Assembly: GCA_036268455.1 (NCBI GenBank)
Contig: DATAUD010000096.1
Span: 1 to 64,000 of the forward strand
Reading direction: 5' to 3'
From: DATAUD01 sp036268455
GTDB lineage: Bacteria; Verrucomicrobiota; Verrucomicrobiia; Limisphaerales; Palsa-1400
DNA: 64,000 bases
Position 1 is the stretch's first letter; every line of letters begins with the position of its first letter. Shown here piece after piece: positions 34,293 to 42,967 of this stretch. The position numbers and the translations under genes were made by a program. The notes below the pieces were generated by a model. That model did not search any database. It was not told the origin of the DNA and worked only from the letters and a program-made list of their open reading frames with translations.

Positions 34293-35321
34293 CTATCGGC
34301 CCGTCTTGCGCGATAAATAAGCCTCAAGGCTTGCCGGGCCAACTTGTTTGTTTAACCGATAATCTTCGCGGCGCGCGAACCACAGCGCGCGTGTGATTTT
34401 GATCGGGTTGAATTCCCGGGGAAACCGCCGCCGATTCATCGAATAAACAAAGTCGCAAAGACTCACCCGGTCATCCACCACCCGAATCAACGCGTCCATT
34501 CGCGGCGAGAGCGACCGGCATCGCCGCCATGCGGAGCGAATCGCCCACACATACTGCAACCAATATTGCCATCTGTGGGTTCGGTGCGCATTGACCGTCA
34601 TGCTGTCCGGCGACGCCCGGCAGGCCACCAAAGGCTCGTCCAGAACCGTCAATTCGCCGGAACGCAATCCCAGTTCGCTCATGAACGAAACGTCGTTCCC
34701 GTAGGCGTGGCGCGAAAAGTCAAAGCCGTAGGGGTTTTCAAACTCGATGTAATGATCGAAAACGTCGCGCGCCGCCTCGACGTTCCACAATCCGCAAATC
34801 TGGCTGACCGGATAAACCGCCGCCAAAATCCCCAGCGCGAGAACGTCCCCCTTGATCCTCCCGGATGGAAACCGATGCAGCGGGAACCGGCTCGCCTCCC
34901 CGGTAAGGATGCTCGTGTTATGCTGAACAGTAGCCGGCAGCGTCTCCGAATAAGCGTTGCAAACCGCAACCAATTGCGAGGGATTTTCCCGCAAACTTCC
35001 GAGCAGCGCCTCCACATAACGCGGCAGGATTAGATCATCCGCCCAGACAAATGTCGCATACTTCCCGCGCGCTTCGTGCAGCAGTTTTCGCCACGCCCGG
35101 ACCGGCCCGGAATTGGTGTCGCTGGAAAAAAAACGTATGCGCCCGTCTTGCCGAGCCGCCGCCTGGATGATTTCGCGCGTGTTGTCCTTGCTGACTTCGT
35201 CGTAAACAAGGATTTCAATGTCGCCAAACGTCTGCCGGCTGCACGACTCGATGGCATCCGCCACCGTTAGGGCGCTGTTGAACGTCGGAATCAACAGGCT
35301 CACCAAGGGGGTGGACGCCAT
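34293..35321 (-). CDS. Family 2 glycosyltransferase
   Basis: A GT-A glycosyltransferase of 342 residues starts VSLLIPTFNSALTVADAIES and carries the metal-binding region FVWADDLILPRYVEALL. The acceptor side is less conserved. There is no membrane segment. Its gene starts 1 base after the gmd stop codon, so it probably transfers a sugar made from GDP-mannose (for example a GDP-4-keto-6-deoxymannose derivative) into surface polysaccharide. Donor and acceptor are inferred. Confidence 0.88.
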   Translation of the reverse strand: MASTPLVSLLIPTFNSALTVADAIESCSRQTFGDIEILVYDEVSKDNTREIIQAAARQDGRIRFFSSDTNSGPVRAWRKLLHEARGKYATFVWADDLILPRYVEALLGSLRENPSQLVAVCNAYSETLPATVQHNTSILTGEASRFPLHRFPSGRIKGDVLALGILAAVYPVSQICGLWNVEAARDVFDHYIEFENPYGFDFSRHAYGNDVSFMSELGLRSGELTVLDEPLVACRASPDSMTVNAHRTHRWQYWLQYVWAIRSAWRRCRSLSPRMDALIRVVDDRVSLCDFVYSMNRRRFPREFNPIKITRALWFARREDYRLNKQVGPASLEAYLSRKTGR

Positions 35322-35322
35322 A

Positions 35323-36336
35323 CTATCCAGTCACTTTGACACGGCCTTCGCGGTGGTCCTTGAGAAGTTTGACATCGGCATCGACCATCAATCGCACCAG
35401 ATCGGCGAATTTTGTTTTTGGCGCCCATCCCAGTTGGCGTTTGGCCTTGCTGGAATCTCCAATGAGCAAATCCACCTCCGCCGGGCGGTAATAGCGCGGG
35501 TCGATTTCCACGTATTTATTCCAATCGAGTTTGACGTGCCCGAAAGCGACGTCCAGGAATTCCCGTATCGAATGGGTTTCGTTCGTGGCCACCACATAAT
35601 CGTCCGGCTTTTCCTGTTGCAACATCAGCCACATGGCTTCGACGTATTCCTTGGCGTAACCCCAGTCCCGCTTCGCGTCCAGGTTTCCAAGATACAACTT
35701 CTGCTGCAACCCCGCCGCAATGTGGGCAACGGCCCGTGTGATTTTGCGGGTGACGAACGTTTCGCCGCGCCGGGGCGATTCGTGATTGAATAAAATCCCG
35801 TTGCTTGCGTGCATGCCGTAGGATTCACGGTAATTGACCGTGATCCAGAATGAATAAACTTTCGCGCACCCGTACGGCGAACGCGGGTAAAACGGCGTCG
35901 TCTCCGTTTGCGGAATTTCCTGAACTTTCCCGAACATCTCGCTGGACGAAGCCTGGTAAAAACGCGGGCTGATGCCCGTCTCGCGAATCGCCTCCAGCAA
36001 GCGCACCGTCCCGGTTGCTCCAACGTCGCTGGTATATTCGGGGGCGTCGAAACTCACCCGGACATGGCTTTGAGCGGCGAGGTTGTACAGCTCATCCGGT
36101 TTAATTTGGCCGAGCATTCGGCTCAATCCGCTGGCATCGCTCAAGTCGCCATAATGGAGAAAAAGCCGGTTTTTGGCGGAGTGCGGGTCGGCGTAAATGG
36201 GATCAAGGCGGCCGGTGTTGAATGTGCTGGCGCGGCGGATGAGGCCGTGCACCTCGTAACCCTTGGCGAGCAGCAACTCGGCCAGATAGGACCCGTCCTG
36301 ACCCGTAATGCCAGTAATCAGCGCTTTTTTGGACAT
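35323..36336 (-). CDS. gmd: GDP-mannose 4,6-dehydratase
   Basis: The ATG at 36336 gives MSKKALITGITGQDGSYLAE, the canonical start; a longer frame begins at 36378. The 337 residues keep the NAD(P)-binding GxxGxxG, the catalytic Thr/Ser region (QASSSEMFGKVQEIPQTE), the YxxxK pair (SPYGCAKVYSFW) and RPAEVDLLIGD near the end. It converts GDP-D-mannose to GDP-4-keto-6-deoxy-D-mannose, the precursor of fucose, rhamnose or perosamine donors. It lies upstream of a GT2 gene in one operon. No GDP-fucose synthase gene is in the window. Confidence 0.96.
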   Translation of the reverse strand: MSKKALITGITGQDGSYLAELLLAKGYEVHGLIRRASTFNTGRLDPIYADPHSAKNRLFLHYGDLSDASGLSRMLGQIKPDELYNLAAQSHVRVSFDAPEYTSDVGATGTVRLLEAIRETGISPRFYQASSSEMFGKVQEIPQTETTPFYPRSPYGCAKVYSFWITVNYRESYGMHASNGILFNHESPRRGETFVTRKITRAVAHIAAGLQQKLYLGNLDAKRDWGYAKEYVEAMWLMLQQEKPDDYVVATNETHSIREFLDVAFGHVKLDWNKYVEIDPRYYRPAEVDLLIGDSSKAKRQLGWAPKTKFADLVRLMVDADVKLLKDHREGRVKVTG

Positions 36337-36399
36337 AAAATTGAGCCAAAGATTCCGCAACCCCACCCGTATTGGCAAGCCCGAAGTGCCCCTGGCGGG

Positions 36400-37344
36400 T
36401 TATTTCCCCGACGCGGAATAACCCTCCCAAAGCCACGCCAAAGCGCCGGGCAGTGTTTGGCCGACCGCTTTTTTATCCACGTGACCCGCGCCCAGACAAT
36501 AGACGTATTGGTACTGATATCCTTTCGCTTTCAGCGCGGCGGCCATGCGCTGGTTGGCCAGCGCCCAATTGTGGTACGACGCCTCGTCGCGTTGCCAGCC
36601 ATTGTCATGCTCGCCCACTTCCAACCAGACCCGCAACGGCTTGACTGCGGTTTGCGGAATCAAATGTTCATGATATTCCCATGCGCCATGAGGCGATTGC
36701 GGGTTTGCGGGCGACTGCTGGTTAACGTAAGTGCCGGAGTAACTCAGCACCCGCCGGTAAAGATCGGGCCGAAACCACGCCATCGTAAATGCGCAAGCCG
36801 CGCCGGAACTTCCGCCCATCGTTGCCCGCCCTTGCGGGTCCGAGGTGAACTTGACATTATACTCCTTCTCAACCCGCGGTAAAACTTCCGTTTCGATGAA
36901 CGTGGTGTACTTGTCAGAAACAGTATCATATTCCAGCCCGCGTTCGCTGCCTTTGCCGTCGCCACCGCCGGAGTTGATCATCACCGCGATCATTGCGGGC
37001 AGCCGGTGGTCGTGGATCATATTATCGAGTGTTACCGGGAGGCGGTTCGTATAGCCGCGCCCGTCTTGCGCGATTATAAACGGCGCGGGCGTCCCGGGCA
37101 CGTATTGGCTGGGAACATACACCCAAACCTTGCGCGAGTAAGGGCCGTTGATGCCGGGATAAATTTTGCTTTCCGCCGAAGTCATCGTGAATTCATGGAC
37201 CGCTCCTTTGGGCACCCCTTCGCGCGCTGTTAATTCCGGCGCGTTGGTATAATTGGGGCCAATCGTAAAGTCAGTGTCCGCGCGCGCCCCGCCCGCGAAA
37301 ACGAATACAAATAGAAAGGCGCATCCGAAAAGATTTTTGAGCAT
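36400..37344 (-). CDS. Secreted Fes-type (enterochelin esterase-like) carbohydrate esterase
   Basis: The ATG at 37344 begins a signal peptide (MLKNLFGCAFLFVFVFAGGA). The 314-residue product is an alpha/beta hydrolase of the Fes/esterase D type. It has the nucleophile Ser in GRATMGGSSGAACAFTMA, a probable acid region near LEVGEHDNGW and the catalytic His in CLGAGHVDK. Family members remove acyl groups from hemicellulose or hydrolyse siderophores. Alongside the arabinofuranosidase a polysaccharide esterase is more likely. It follows the prepilin-like gene by 16 bases. Confidence 0.85.
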   Translation of the reverse strand: MLKNLFGCAFLFVFVFAGGARADTDFTIGPNYTNAPELTAREGVPKGAVHEFTMTSAESKIYPGINGPYSRKVWVYVPSQYVPGTPAPFIIAQDGRGYTNRLPVTLDNMIHDHRLPAMIAVMINSGGGDGKGSERGLEYDTVSDKYTTFIETEVLPRVEKEYNVKFTSDPQGRATMGGSSGAACAFTMAWFRPDLYRRVLSYSGTYVNQQSPANPQSPHGAWEYHEHLIPQTAVKPLRVWLEVGEHDNGWQRDEASYHNWALANQRMAAALKAKGYQYQYVYCLGAGHVDKKAVGQTLPGALAWLWEGYSASGK

Positions 37345-37360
37345 ACTTATTCTGGCAGTT

Positions 37361-38119
37361 TCAATAGGCGTCATCCCAGGCGTCCTCCACGGTTCCCAAA
37401 TCGCCTCCAGTGATGTCCACCGTGCCATTGACGATATAAAACCAATTAGGATCGTAAAGGCCGCCCGGATAGGTTTGTTGGTTCATGACTTTCCAGGGCC
37501 GGGCATGGAGGTCCGCGTAAATGCCGTTCAGCGTGGGCTGTTTGGTGGGGTAATCGGTCGTTGCTTTTGTGTAATGAAAATCCATGTCCTCGTGGTAAAT
37601 CACTTGGGCCGTCGGCCGGACAAAATCGGTAAGCTTGAGGTGCGGATACAGCACGGAATTGTCCCACACCACATACCGATAATCATACGAGCTGTTGGTG
37701 GTGCTGTTAATAGATTTGACACTTTGAGGCGTGTTAATAAGGTCGCTGGGACACCATTGCACTTGGTTGAACCCGAAGTTCAGCAGTTTGAGCACGCCGC
37801 CAAGTTCCACAGTGTAGTCAAAGAGTCCGGCCGCCCCGGTGGAGTCGGTTCCTCGATCTCCCGCCACCGCGCCGAAAGTCAAAGCGCTCGGCACCTTGCC
37901 GCCATTCTCATCTATGTACATCCCCAGGGCAAGGCCGATCTGCCTGAGATTGCCGATGCACTTGGCCTCCTTCCCACTTTCCTTGGCTTTGGCCAATCCA
38001 GGCAAAAGCAATGCCGCCAGTATGGCAATAATCGCAATGACGACCAATAATTCGATCAAGGTAAAAGCCACCCCCGTGGAACGAGTCACTTCCGCGCGAC
38101 ATTTTTGAGTCAACTTCAT
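37361..38119 (-). CDS. Prepilin-type (type II secretion pseudopilin-like) protein
   Basis: The 252-residue product has the type IV prepilin cleavage/methylation signature (GVAFTLIELLVVIAIIAILA). The usual +5 Glu and a long hydrophobic helix are present. The motif KCIGNLRQIGLALGMYIDENGG that follows is characteristic of the large verrucomicrobial/planctomycete pseudopilin families. The C-terminal globular domain ends in a region with GIYADLHARPW. It lies 16 bases upstream of the esterase gene in the same orientation. The substrate or pilus it serves is unknown. Confidence 0.88.
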   Translation of the reverse strand: MKLTQKCRAEVTRSTGVAFTLIELLVVIAIIAILAALLLPGLAKAKESGKEAKCIGNLRQIGLALGMYIDENGGKVPSALTFGAVAGDRGTDSTGAAGLFDYTVELGGVLKLLNFGFNQVQWCPSDLINTPQSVKSINSTTNSSYDYRYVVWDNSVLYPHLKLTDFVRPTAQVIYHEDMDFHYTKATTDYPTKQPTLNGIYADLHARPWKVMNQQTYPGGLYDPNWFYIVNGTVDITGGDLGTVEDAWDDAY

Positions 38120-38174
38120 TTACGACGATGCTGGGCTGAGGCCAACTTTGGCCAATCCCCGCGCGAGATGCAAG

Positions 38175-38204
38175 TCATCTCATTTCCAGTCATCTCATTT
38201 CCAG
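38175..38204. repeat. Two tandem copies of a 15-bp unit
   Basis: TCATCTCATTTCCAG is present twice head to tail. The second copy covers the stop codon and last codons (GVWK) of the SMUG1-type gene, so the duplication lies at and just beyond its 3' end and does not change the protein. Confidence 0.85.
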
Positions 38205-38917
38205 ACACCGAGCGTGCGCAACTGTTCTGTCGCCTTGCCCATCCAATCGCGGTTTGCCGCCGGGCTTGCCGGACTGGGATGCAGTATCCGTCCAATTCGA
38301 ATGCTCAAGCCCGAAGAGACGCCTTCCGCCCGGCGCGCCGCGAAATCTCCCACTCCGATGATCCACTTGGGCCGGAGAATTTCGAGAACCTGTTTCAAAT
38401 GAGCGTCGCAGATTCCCTCCAGCTTATCCCTCTCGGCCGGCGGAAGTTTGTCCGGCGTCCTGTTTCGCCCGCCTTCTTCCAGAAACGCGAGCGGACAATA
38501 ATTGACGACAAAGTGCCGCGAAAAAAAATTCTCCGCCGTTCCGAATCGGTTTCCAAACAATCCCCACAACCGCTGCCCGCTGATTTCCGTGCGCGGACAC
38601 TCAAATCCCTGGATTGGCCGGCGTGGATGCTCGTGGGCCGGCCTTGCAATGGCCGCCCGAATTTTCATCCAATCGCGCACCGCCTGGATTTCCCCAAATG
38701 GCACGCCGGTTTGGGCCATGCCAAATGGTCCGGGATTCATTCCGAGAAAGACCACTTCCTTTTCCGTCCCGCCAAATCGCCGCAAGTAAGTTTCATGGGC
38801 GTTCCACGCATAGGCCAACGGGTTATAGACATGCGTGATCGGCGCGCGAAAGCGGAGTTTCCCTGCTTGCAAACCCAATTCCCGCGCGGCATCAACCAAT
38901 TTTTCCTCCAACACCAC
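38195..38917 (-). CDS. SMUG1-type uracil-DNA glycosylase
   Basis: The 240-residue protein begins with a GTG at 38917 and carries the SMUG1 signatures GMNPGPFGMAQTGVPFGE (water-activating region) and HPSPASPAAN (DNA intercalation region). HFVVNYCPLAFLEEGG lies between them. It removes uracil and oxidised pyrimidines such as 5-hydroxymethyluracil from DNA in base excision repair. The gene stands alone, about 75 bases downstream of the divergent prepilin gene. Confidence 0.9.
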   Translation of the reverse strand: MVLEEKLVDAARELGLQAGKLRFRAPITHVYNPLAYAWNAHETYLRRFGGTEKEVVFLGMNPGPFGMAQTGVPFGEIQAVRDWMKIRAAIARPAHEHPRRPIQGFECPRTEISGQRLWGLFGNRFGTAENFFSRHFVVNYCPLAFLEEGGRNRTPDKLPPAERDKLEGICDAHLKQVLEILRPKWIIGVGDFAARRAEGVSSGLSIRIGRILHPSPASPAANRDWMGKATEQLRTLGVWK

Positions 38918-39018
38918 GACGTGGATGCTAACAACATGCCGGTCGTTATTTCCAGCCCGGAAAACGGTAGCCGCTAAATCTCATTGAAAGAAGGTCGTAA
39001 TCGCGGCAGATTTCCCTC

Positions 39019-39570
39019 ATGCAATCTGTATTTACAGGGCCGGTTTACGTGGTGCGCGACAACATCGACACAGATCAAATCATTTCCGCGCAGTACCTCA
39101 ATCTCGTTCCCACCATCCCGGAGGAATACGAAAAACTCGGCAGCTACGCGCTCGCCGGTTTGCCCGATTCCCTTTACCCGATCCGCTACGTGAAAGCTGG
39201 CGCGACGGACAGCGATTATTCGATCGTTGTGGGAGGCCGAAATTTCGGATGCGGCAGTTCTCGCGAGCACGCTCCCATCGCTCTCGGTTCCGCCGGTTGC
39301 AGGGTCGTCCTCGCCCAGAGTTTTGCCCGCATTTTCTTCCGCAATTCCGTCGCCACAGGCGAACTTTATCCATGCGAATGTGTGGACCGCCTTTGCGACG
39401 TCCTGAAAACCGGCGACGTCGTCACGGTCGATTTGGACAAGCTGGCCGTCACCGTGCAAGCGACTGGAAAAGTTTATTCCTTCAAACCTCTCGGTGACGT
39501 AAGGCCTGTGGTGGACGCTGGCGGCCTATTCAACTACGCCCGCAAAACCGGGATGATGACGGCGGCCTGA
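39019..39570 (+). CDS. leuD: 3-isopropylmalate dehydratase small subunit (aconitase swivel domain)
   Basis: A 183-residue LeuD/IPMI-small-subunit protein starts with VYVVRDNIDTDQIISAQYL. It contains GRNFGCGSSREHAPIALG, the conserved substrate-binding swivel motif with Ser and Arg, and FARIFFRNSVATGELYP. With a LeuC large subunit it isomerises 2- to 3-isopropylmalate in leucine synthesis. The large subunit gene is not nearby, and homoaconitase or another aconitase-like role cannot be excluded. Confidence 0.9.
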   Translation: MQSVFTGPVYVVRDNIDTDQIISAQYLNLVPTIPEEYEKLGSYALAGLPDSLYPIRYVKAGATDSDYSIVVGGRNFGCGSSREHAPIALGSAGCRVVLAQSFARIFFRNSVATGELYPCECVDRLCDVLKTGDVVTVDLDKLAVTVQATGKVYSFKPLGDVRPVVDAGGLFNYARKTGMMTAA

Positions 39571-39583
39571 GCGCGCCGTCCGT

Positions 39584-40003
39584 TCACGATAAAAGCCACA
39601 GGACGGGATGCGCCTCTGAGTTCAGCGGGTTGGCGGAAAAATTCGACCGCTCCAAATGAGCAAGCCAATGCCGGATCAGCGCGAGGATTGCCGGCATTGA
39701 AAGATGTTCGTGCGTGGCGGGATATTTCGCGAGATTGCCCTCCGCCAATTTGAACAACGCCGCCGCCGGCCGCAGCCGCTCCTTCCGCAAATGCACAAAC
39801 GCCCCCGCCAGTTGAATAAGCCCCTTGTAAAATGCGCCGTTGGGGCCTTGCCGGTCTTTCAGCCAAAGTTGCTCCAGGACATCGTGCGCCTCGTAAAAAA
39901 GCCCGCGATTAAAATGATCGAAGTAGCCCGCGTAATACGGATCAAGCCCGCCGCAAGCCCCCGTCTCGACCATGCGCGAAATCCTTTCGCTCTTGTTGCT
40001 CAC
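39584..40003 (-). CDS. DUF309 protein
   Basis: A compact all-helical protein of 139 residues has the DUF309 signature FNRGLFYEAHDVLEQLWL followed by FYKGLIQLAGAFVHLRK. The motif looks like a helical bundle with conserved Glu, His and Trp. The biochemical role is unknown. It runs convergent to leuD with 13 bases between the stops. Confidence 0.85.
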   Translation of the reverse strand: MSNKSERISRMVETGACGGLDPYYAGYFDHFNRGLFYEAHDVLEQLWLKDRQGPNGAFYKGLIQLAGAFVHLRKERLRPAAALFKLAEGNLAKYPATHEHLSMPAILALIRHWLAHLERSNFSANPLNSEAHPVLWLLS

Positions 40004-40034
40004 GCCTGCATCGTAGGCCGCCGCCGGTTGTCAG

Positions 40035-40556
40035 TCACTTCACTTTTAATGGCAGGCTTGCCTCCGCCTTTCCGTCCGGGCCGTCAAATGCAAGTTTGGC
40101 CGTCCAATCGCCCGCCATTTGCGGTTCCATCGCCGTCCGATATTGTCCGGGCGTCGATGTTTTAAAAACCTTGCCAATGCTGTGCATTACCATGTCGGGC
40201 ATGTGCAGGCTCAATTCAAATGTGACATCGCCCACGTCCACGAGCTTTCCCTGCGCATTGCGAAACTCGATGAAAAGGTCGTTGCCCGAGGCCAGCAGCG
40301 TGTTGCCCTGGGCGTAAAGGCTCGCCGTCAAATCCTTGATATTGACCGTCGCAAACGGCTTCGTTGAAATCTCCCGCACCGGCGGCGGTTTATGGGCCAG
40401 CCTGCTGTAACCAAGGTACCCGCAAACCCCCAGCACAAACAAAACGGGCAGCGCGTAAAACAAATACAGCGCCGCTCGGGTGCCCAGGCCTTTCTTGACT
40501 GTCGGTGAATCGTTCGCCACGCCTCGCAGTTTTCCGCAAAAAGCCCCGATAAGCAA
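40035..40556 (-). CDS. FixH/YtkA-like membrane-anchored protein
   Basis: The frame starts at 40556; a GTG at 40520 (VANDSPTVKKGLG) is an equally likely start. One transmembrane segment (ALYLFYALPVLFVLGVCGYL) is followed by a beta-sandwich of about 110 residues. HMPDMVMHSIGKVFKTSTPG and YRTAMEPQMAGDWTAKLAFD match the FixH/YtkA pattern. Such domains occur near cytochrome oxidase and copper-handling genes, and the Met/His residues could bind copper. No oxidase genes are present nearby. Confidence 0.7.
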   Translation of the reverse strand: MLIGAFCGKLRGVANDSPTVKKGLGTRAALYLFYALPVLFVLGVCGYLGYSRLAHKPPPVREISTKPFATVNIKDLTASLYAQGNTLLASGNDLFIEFRNAQGKLVDVGDVTFELSLHMPDMVMHSIGKVFKTSTPGQYRTAMEPQMAGDWTAKLAFDGPDGKAEASLPLKVK

Positions 40557-40666
40557 GAAGCTGGGTATCTGGATGGGGTTGAATTCGATTGAAAATAATT
40601 CCAGTTCGGAGTCCTAATAATCGCTGTTCGTTCGTCATACTAATGAATGAAAGGAAAATTAAAAAT

Positions 40667-41365
40667 ATGAGCACGAAGCGCAGCAAATCAATTCCTCCAA
40701 TCGTTTCACCTGGCGAGTGGGAAGCCGCCCGAAAAAAATTGCTCGTGAAAGAGAAAGCGATGACCCGCTCGCTCGACGCGCTTGCCGCGGAGCGCCGCCG
40801 GATGCCAATGGTCCAGATCGACAAAAAATATGTTTTCGACGGCCCCAAAGGCAAAGTGAGCCTGCTCGACCTGTTCGAGGGGCGCCGCCAACTCGTCCTT
40901 TACCATTTCATGTTTTCGCCGAAAGTTTCAGGCTGGCCGTCGGCGGGGTGTCCCGGCTGCTCTCTCATGATGGACCAGATTGGGCACCTTGCCCACCTTC
41001 ACGCACGTAACACGTCGTTTGTTGCGGTCTCGATTGCGCCTTTGGCGAATATTCAGAAATATAAGAAACGCATGGGCTGGACCTTCCCGTGGGTCTCCTC
41101 CTCTGGAACCGATTTCAACCAGGATTTCGGACGCACGACGGATGAACGCGAAATATTCGGCCTCAGTGTTTTCTTTCGCGACGGCAAAAAAATTTACCGC
41201 TCTTACTTCACGGATGGCCGCGGCGTTGAGGCGATTGGCACCATCTGGTCATTGCTGGACGTGACCCCGTTTGGCCGGCAGGAAAAGTGGGAGGACTCGC
41301 CCGGCGGGTGGCCGCAAACCGCGCCATTTGAATGGTGGGAACGTCATGACGAGTATCCCAAATAA
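40667..41365 (+). CDS. DUF899 thioredoxin-like protein
   Basis: The ATG at 40667 begins MSTKRSKSIPPIVSPGEWEA, and the product has 232 residues. The family signature is clear: AARKKLLVKEKAMTRSLDAL, then YHFMFSPKVSGWPSAGCPGC, FVAVSIAPLANIQKYKKRMGW and a DUF899-typical C-terminus (GGWPQTAPFEWWERHDEY). The fold is thioredoxin-like with a CPGC motif. The substrate is unknown. The last 20 bases overlap the start of the DUF2182 gene. Confidence 0.88.
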   Translation: MSTKRSKSIPPIVSPGEWEAARKKLLVKEKAMTRSLDALAAERRRMPMVQIDKKYVFDGPKGKVSLLDLFEGRRQLVLYHFMFSPKVSGWPSAGCPGCSLMMDQIGHLAHLHARNTSFVAVSIAPLANIQKYKKRMGWTFPWVSSSGTDFNQDFGRTTDEREIFGLSVFFRDGKKIYRSYFTDGRGVEAIGTIWSLLDVTPFGRQEKWEDSPGGWPQTAPFEWWERHDEYPK

Positions 41366-42104
41366 AGGCCGGTTGATCCGCGACCGGTGGCTTGTCGCAA
41401 CGGCCCTCGCAGTGGTGATTACACTTTGCTGGGGTTGGATCGCGCCAATGGCGTTGGACATGTACGGCCCGATGACCGGTTGTTCAGCGTGGATGATGAC
41501 AAGAACCTGGGACTTCACCCATCAGGCGCTGCTCTTCGCGATGTGGGCCGTGATGATGATTGGCATGATGCTGCCCTCCGCCGCGCCCGCCGTATTTGTT
41601 TACGCTTCCGCAGTCCGAGGAAACGGGGACAGCGAACGCGTTCTGCCGCGCGCGTTTGCTTTCGCGGCAGGATACCTGGTTGTATGGACATTATTTAGTT
41701 TGATGGCGACGGCGTTGCAGTTGGGGCTGACAAAGGCGTCGCTGCTCTCACCAATGATGGAATTGCGCAGCCGCTGGGTCGGCGGGGCGCTTGTGCTCAT
41801 TGCGGGGGCGTACCAGTTCACCCCGTGGAAACGGAAGTGCCTGAAATGTTGCCGATCCCCGGTTGATCACGCCGGCCCGTTCCAGACTGGCATCCAGAAT
41901 GGCATATCCTGCCTTGGTTGTTGTTGGGCGTTGATGCTGCTTCTCTTCGTCGGTGGAGTGATGAATTTGTGGTGGCTCTCCGTGCTCACGATTTTTGTCG
42001 TGCTGGAGAAACTAACCGCCCATTGGAACCAGGGCACCCGCCTTTCCGGCATGTTGCTCCTGGCCGCGGGAATTTGGTTTCTGCGCCATGGAACGATGGC
42101 ATAA
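41346..42104 (+). CDS. DUF2182 integral membrane protein
   Basis: From the ATG at 41346 the protein has 252 residues and about six membrane segments. The DUF2182 features are FAMWAVMMIGMMLPSAAPAV (met-rich second helix), GAYQFTPWKRKCLKCCRSP, and QNGISCLGCCWALMLLLFVG. The cysteine pairs suggest metal binding, consistent with annotation of the family as predicted metal-binding membrane proteins. It overlaps the DUF899 gene by 20 bases, so the two are coupled. Confidence 0.88.
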   Translation: MTSIPNKGRLIRDRWLVATALAVVITLCWGWIAPMALDMYGPMTGCSAWMMTRTWDFTHQALLFAMWAVMMIGMMLPSAAPAVFVYASAVRGNGDSERVLPRAFAFAAGYLVVWTLFSLMATALQLGLTKASLLSPMMELRSRWVGGALVLIAGAYQFTPWKRKCLKCCRSPVDHAGPFQTGIQNGISCLGCCWALMLLLFVGGVMNLWWLSVLTIFVVLEKLTAHWNQGTRLSGMLLLAAGIWFLRHGTMA

Positions 42105-42181
42105 GACGGCGGCCGCGATTTTGTTTTTTGCTTGCGGAGGACAATAAATCCCCGGAAAATCCCGCGACTTTGTTCAACTAA

Positions 42182-42967
42182 GTGGAAGCCATCATTCGTC
42201 CCAATCAAGATAGCGCCGCCGACCTCGTGGCGCGCGTCATCGCCAAGGAATTGCGCGCCCATCCCTCCTCCGTCCTCGGCCTGGCCACCGGACGCACGAT
42301 GGAAGCCGTTTACCGCCGGCTCGTGCAAATGAATCAAAAGGAAGACCTCGATTTCTCCCTGTGCCGGACTTTTAACCTCGACGAATACGTCGGCCTGGGT
42401 CCCGAAGATCCGCGCTCCTACCGCTACTACATGAACGAGCGCCTTTTCAATCACGTCAATATCGACAAGCGCAATGCCCATCTTCCGAACGGCTTGGCGG
42501 CGGATTTGGAGGAGGAATCGCATCAATACGAAGTAAAGATGCGGCGTTGCGGCGGCATTGATTTGCAATTGCTGGGACTTGGAGCCGCAGGCCACGTTGG
42601 TTTCAACGAGCCCCTCTCCGCCCTACGTTCGCGCACGCGCGTAAAAGCCTTGAGTCCCGCCACCGTTGCCCAAAACGCCGACTTCTTTGGCGGCCCAGCA
42701 AACGTCCCGCGCCGGGCGATCACGATGGGCGTCGGCACGATCCTGGAATGCCGCCGCTGCATCCTTCTGGCCACCGGCCCCAACAAAGCGGGCGTGATCG
42801 CCAAAGCCGTTGAAGGCCCGATCACGTCGATGATTTCCGCGACCGCCCTGCAATTGCACCCTCGCTGCACCGTTGTGGTGGACGAAGCCGCGGCCGGCCA
42901 ACTCAAAGCCGCCGACTACTACCGTTGGATATTCGAGAACGAACCTGAGTGGGAAGAGTTTCGATGA
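42182..42967 (+). CDS. nagB: Glucosamine-6-phosphate deaminase
   Basis: The GTG at 42182 gives 261 residues. Conserved regions are LGLATGRTMEAVYRRL (phosphate loop), FNLDEYVGLGPEDPRSYRYY, and GLGAAGHVGFNEPLSALRSR (catalytic Asp/His region). It converts glucosamine-6-phosphate to fructose-6-phosphate and ammonia, feeding aminosugars to glycolysis. Its last 49 bases overlap the end of the convergent YfhO-like gene. Confidence 0.93.
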   Translation: MEAIIRPNQDSAADLVARVIAKELRAHPSSVLGLATGRTMEAVYRRLVQMNQKEDLDFSLCRTFNLDEYVGLGPEDPRSYRYYMNERLFNHVNIDKRNAHLPNGLAADLEEESHQYEVKMRRCGGIDLQLLGLGAAGHVGFNEPLSALRSRTRVKALSPATVAQNADFFGGPANVPRRAITMGVGTILECRRCILLATGPNKAGVIAKAVEGPITSMISATALQLHPRCTVVVDEAAAGQLKAADYYRWIFENEPEWEEFR

